6,325 nt of DNA from MGBC120314 sp964403785 (GTDB taxonomy: Bacteria; Bacillota; Clostridia; Lachnospirales; Lachnospiraceae): the NCBI GenBank assembly GCA_964403785.1, contig CAYOHM010000095.1, positions 1 through 6,325 of the forward strand. Reading direction: 5' to 3'. This document shows, in pieces, positions 5,228-6,325 of this stretch. The notes beneath the pieces are model-generated. The model ran no database searches, was not told the DNA's origin, and saw only the letters and a program-made list of their open reading frames with translations. A program made the position numbers and the translations under genes. The number at the start of each line of letters is the position of its first letter. Position 1 is the stretch's first letter.

Positions 5228-6325
5228 TTATCTCGGAATTTCTACCATGATATAGCTTTCAATCATATCATCCTCCTGAGCGCCCTGGAAGCCGTCAAAT
5301 ACAAGACCACATTCAAAGCCCTCCTTGACTTCCTTCACATCATCCTTAAATCTCTTAAGTGATGCAAGCTCGCCTTCAAATATAAGCTCACCCTGTCTTG
5401 TAACTCTTACCTTTGACTCCCTTGTGATTCTTCCATCGGATACATACGCACCGGCAATAGAGCCAACTCCGGAAGCTTTAAATATCTGACGTACAACAAG
5501 ATGTCCGATTACCTTCTCCTCATATTTAGGAGCAAGCATACCCTTCATAGCAGTTTCAACATCTTCAATGGCATCATAGATAACCTTATACAATCTAAGG
5601 TCAACCTTTTCTCTCTCAGCAATCGCTCTTGCCTGATTATCAGGCTTTACGTTAAAGCCTATGATAATAGCATTTGAGGCAGATGCGAGAATTACATCCG
5701 ATTCATTGATATTGCCGACACCGCCATGTATGATTTTAACAACAACTTCCTCGTTAGATAATTTGAGAAGACTTGACTTAACTGCCTCCACAGAGCCCTG
5801 AACGTCTGCTTTGACAATAATTCCAAGCTCCTTAATGTTACCTGCCTGAATCTGTGAGAATAGGTCATCAAGGGATAATTTAGCCTTTGTGTCATCCAGA
5901 AGCTTTTCACGGCTTTCCCTGATAAAGGTTTCAGCAAAGTTTCTTGCCTCCTTATCCGTTTCAGTAGCTACGATAATCTCACCCGCGTTAGGCACATCAT
6001 TAAGACCAAGGATTTCAACAGGCATTGAAGGTGTTGCTTCCTTAACCCTGTTGCCCTTATCATCTATCATTGCACGAATCTTGCCATAGCATGAACCGGC
6101 TGCAACATTATCACCAACCCTAAGTGTACCCTTCTGAACAAGAATAGTCGCAACAGGACCTCTGCCCTTATCAAGCTGTGCCTCAATGACAAGTCCTCTT
6201 GCCCTTCGGTTAGGATTTGCCTTTAACTCTCTCATTTCCGCAACAAGAAGTATCATTTCAAGAAGAGTATCGATACCCTCCTTAGTATGTGCAGAAACAG
6301 GAACAAATATTGTACTTCCGCCCCA
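5228..6325 (-). CDS. infB: Translation initiation factor IF-2, C-terminal part (5' end outside window)
   Basis: IF2 is the GTPase that places initiator fMet-tRNA on the 30S subunit and promotes subunit joining. The frame is open to base 6325, giving 365 residues; the N-terminal region and most of the G domain lie beyond the edge, and the ATG at 6256 is internal. What is visible: the end of the G domain, WGGSTIFVPVSAHTKEG, with the G5 motif SAH at 11-13; domain II with DKGRGPVATILVQKGTLRVGD at about 52-72; domain III with KADVQGSVEAV at 172-182 and HGGVGNINESD at about 200-210; and the fMet-tRNA-binding C2 domain with FKASGVGSIAGAYVSDG, SLKRFKDDVKEVKEGFECGLVF and a terminal VEIPR. All blocks match ordinary IF2. 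The gene ends in TAA at 5228-5230 and leads the operon segment seen here. Confidence 0.98.
   Translation of the reverse strand, partial: WGGSTIFVPVSAHTKEGIDTLLEMILLVAEMRELKANPNRRARGLVIEAQLDKGRGPVATILVQKGTLRVGDNVAAGSCYGKIRAMIDDKGNRVKEATPSMPVEILGLNDVPNAGEIIVATETDKEARNFAETFIRESREKLLDDTKAKLSLDDLFSQIQAGNIKELGIIVKADVQGSVEAVKSSLLKLSNEEVVVKIIHGGVGNINESDVILASASNAIIIGFNVKPDNQARAIAEREKVDLRLYKVIYDAIEDVETAMKGMLAPKYEEKVIGHLVVRQIFKASGVGSIAGAYVSDGRITRESKVRVTRQGELIFEGELASLKRFKDDVKEVKEGFECGLVFDGFQGAQEDDMIESYIMVEIPR

Noticed and set aside
1..6325. Defence system, CRISPR array, prophage or insertion sequence
   Set aside because: I saw no repeat-spacer pattern, transposase, integrase, terminal repeats or att-like duplications. 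All the genes right of 790 are housekeeping or the membrane pair.

Overview
The window looks like a contig from a Gram-positive Clostridia-type bacterium (Bacillota, most like Lachnospiraceae). The basis is the gene order, the S15, RbfA and TruB sequence flavour, the strong AAGGAGG-type ribosome binding sites and a moderately AT-rich composition. This assignment is inference; no 16S rRNA or other decisive marker is present.

From about 789 to the right edge, every gene lies on the minus strand and reads leftward. They form the conserved translation and ribosome-maturation operon. In transcription order these are infB (IF2, 5' end beyond the window), rbfA, an nrnA-type DHH phosphoesterase, truB, ribF, a NusG-domain-II membrane-anchored protein, a Gx/HepPPS_1 integral membrane protein, and rpsO (S15). 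Spacing is tight: rbfA/nrnA overlap, ribF and the NusG_II gene share an ATGA stop/start, and truB/ribF are 6 nt apart. A perfect 12-bp hairpin sits between infB and rbfA. rpsO has its own likely extended -10 promoter and a structured leader of about 100 nt.

The most biologically interesting part is the two-gene insertion between ribF and rpsO (1157-2005). These are the two protein families called EetA and EetB in flavin-based extracellular electron transfer loci. Here they are translationally coupled to the FMN/FAD-synthesising gene ribF, inside a housekeeping operon. A flavin or redox role is a reasonable hypothesis but is not shown by the sequence.

The left 790 bases are different. They hold an internal fragment of a plus-strand YfhO-family membrane protein, with higher G+C and a C-rich coding strand. 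At about 786-791 both this gene and rpsO break off in the same few bases: S15 stops matching its family after residue 61, and the YfhO fragment ends on a stop codon that lies in rpsO DNA. This is a chimeric junction, more likely an assembly artefact than a real rearrangement. I see no CRISPR array, insertion sequence, tRNA or rRNA gene, or convincing intrinsic terminator.
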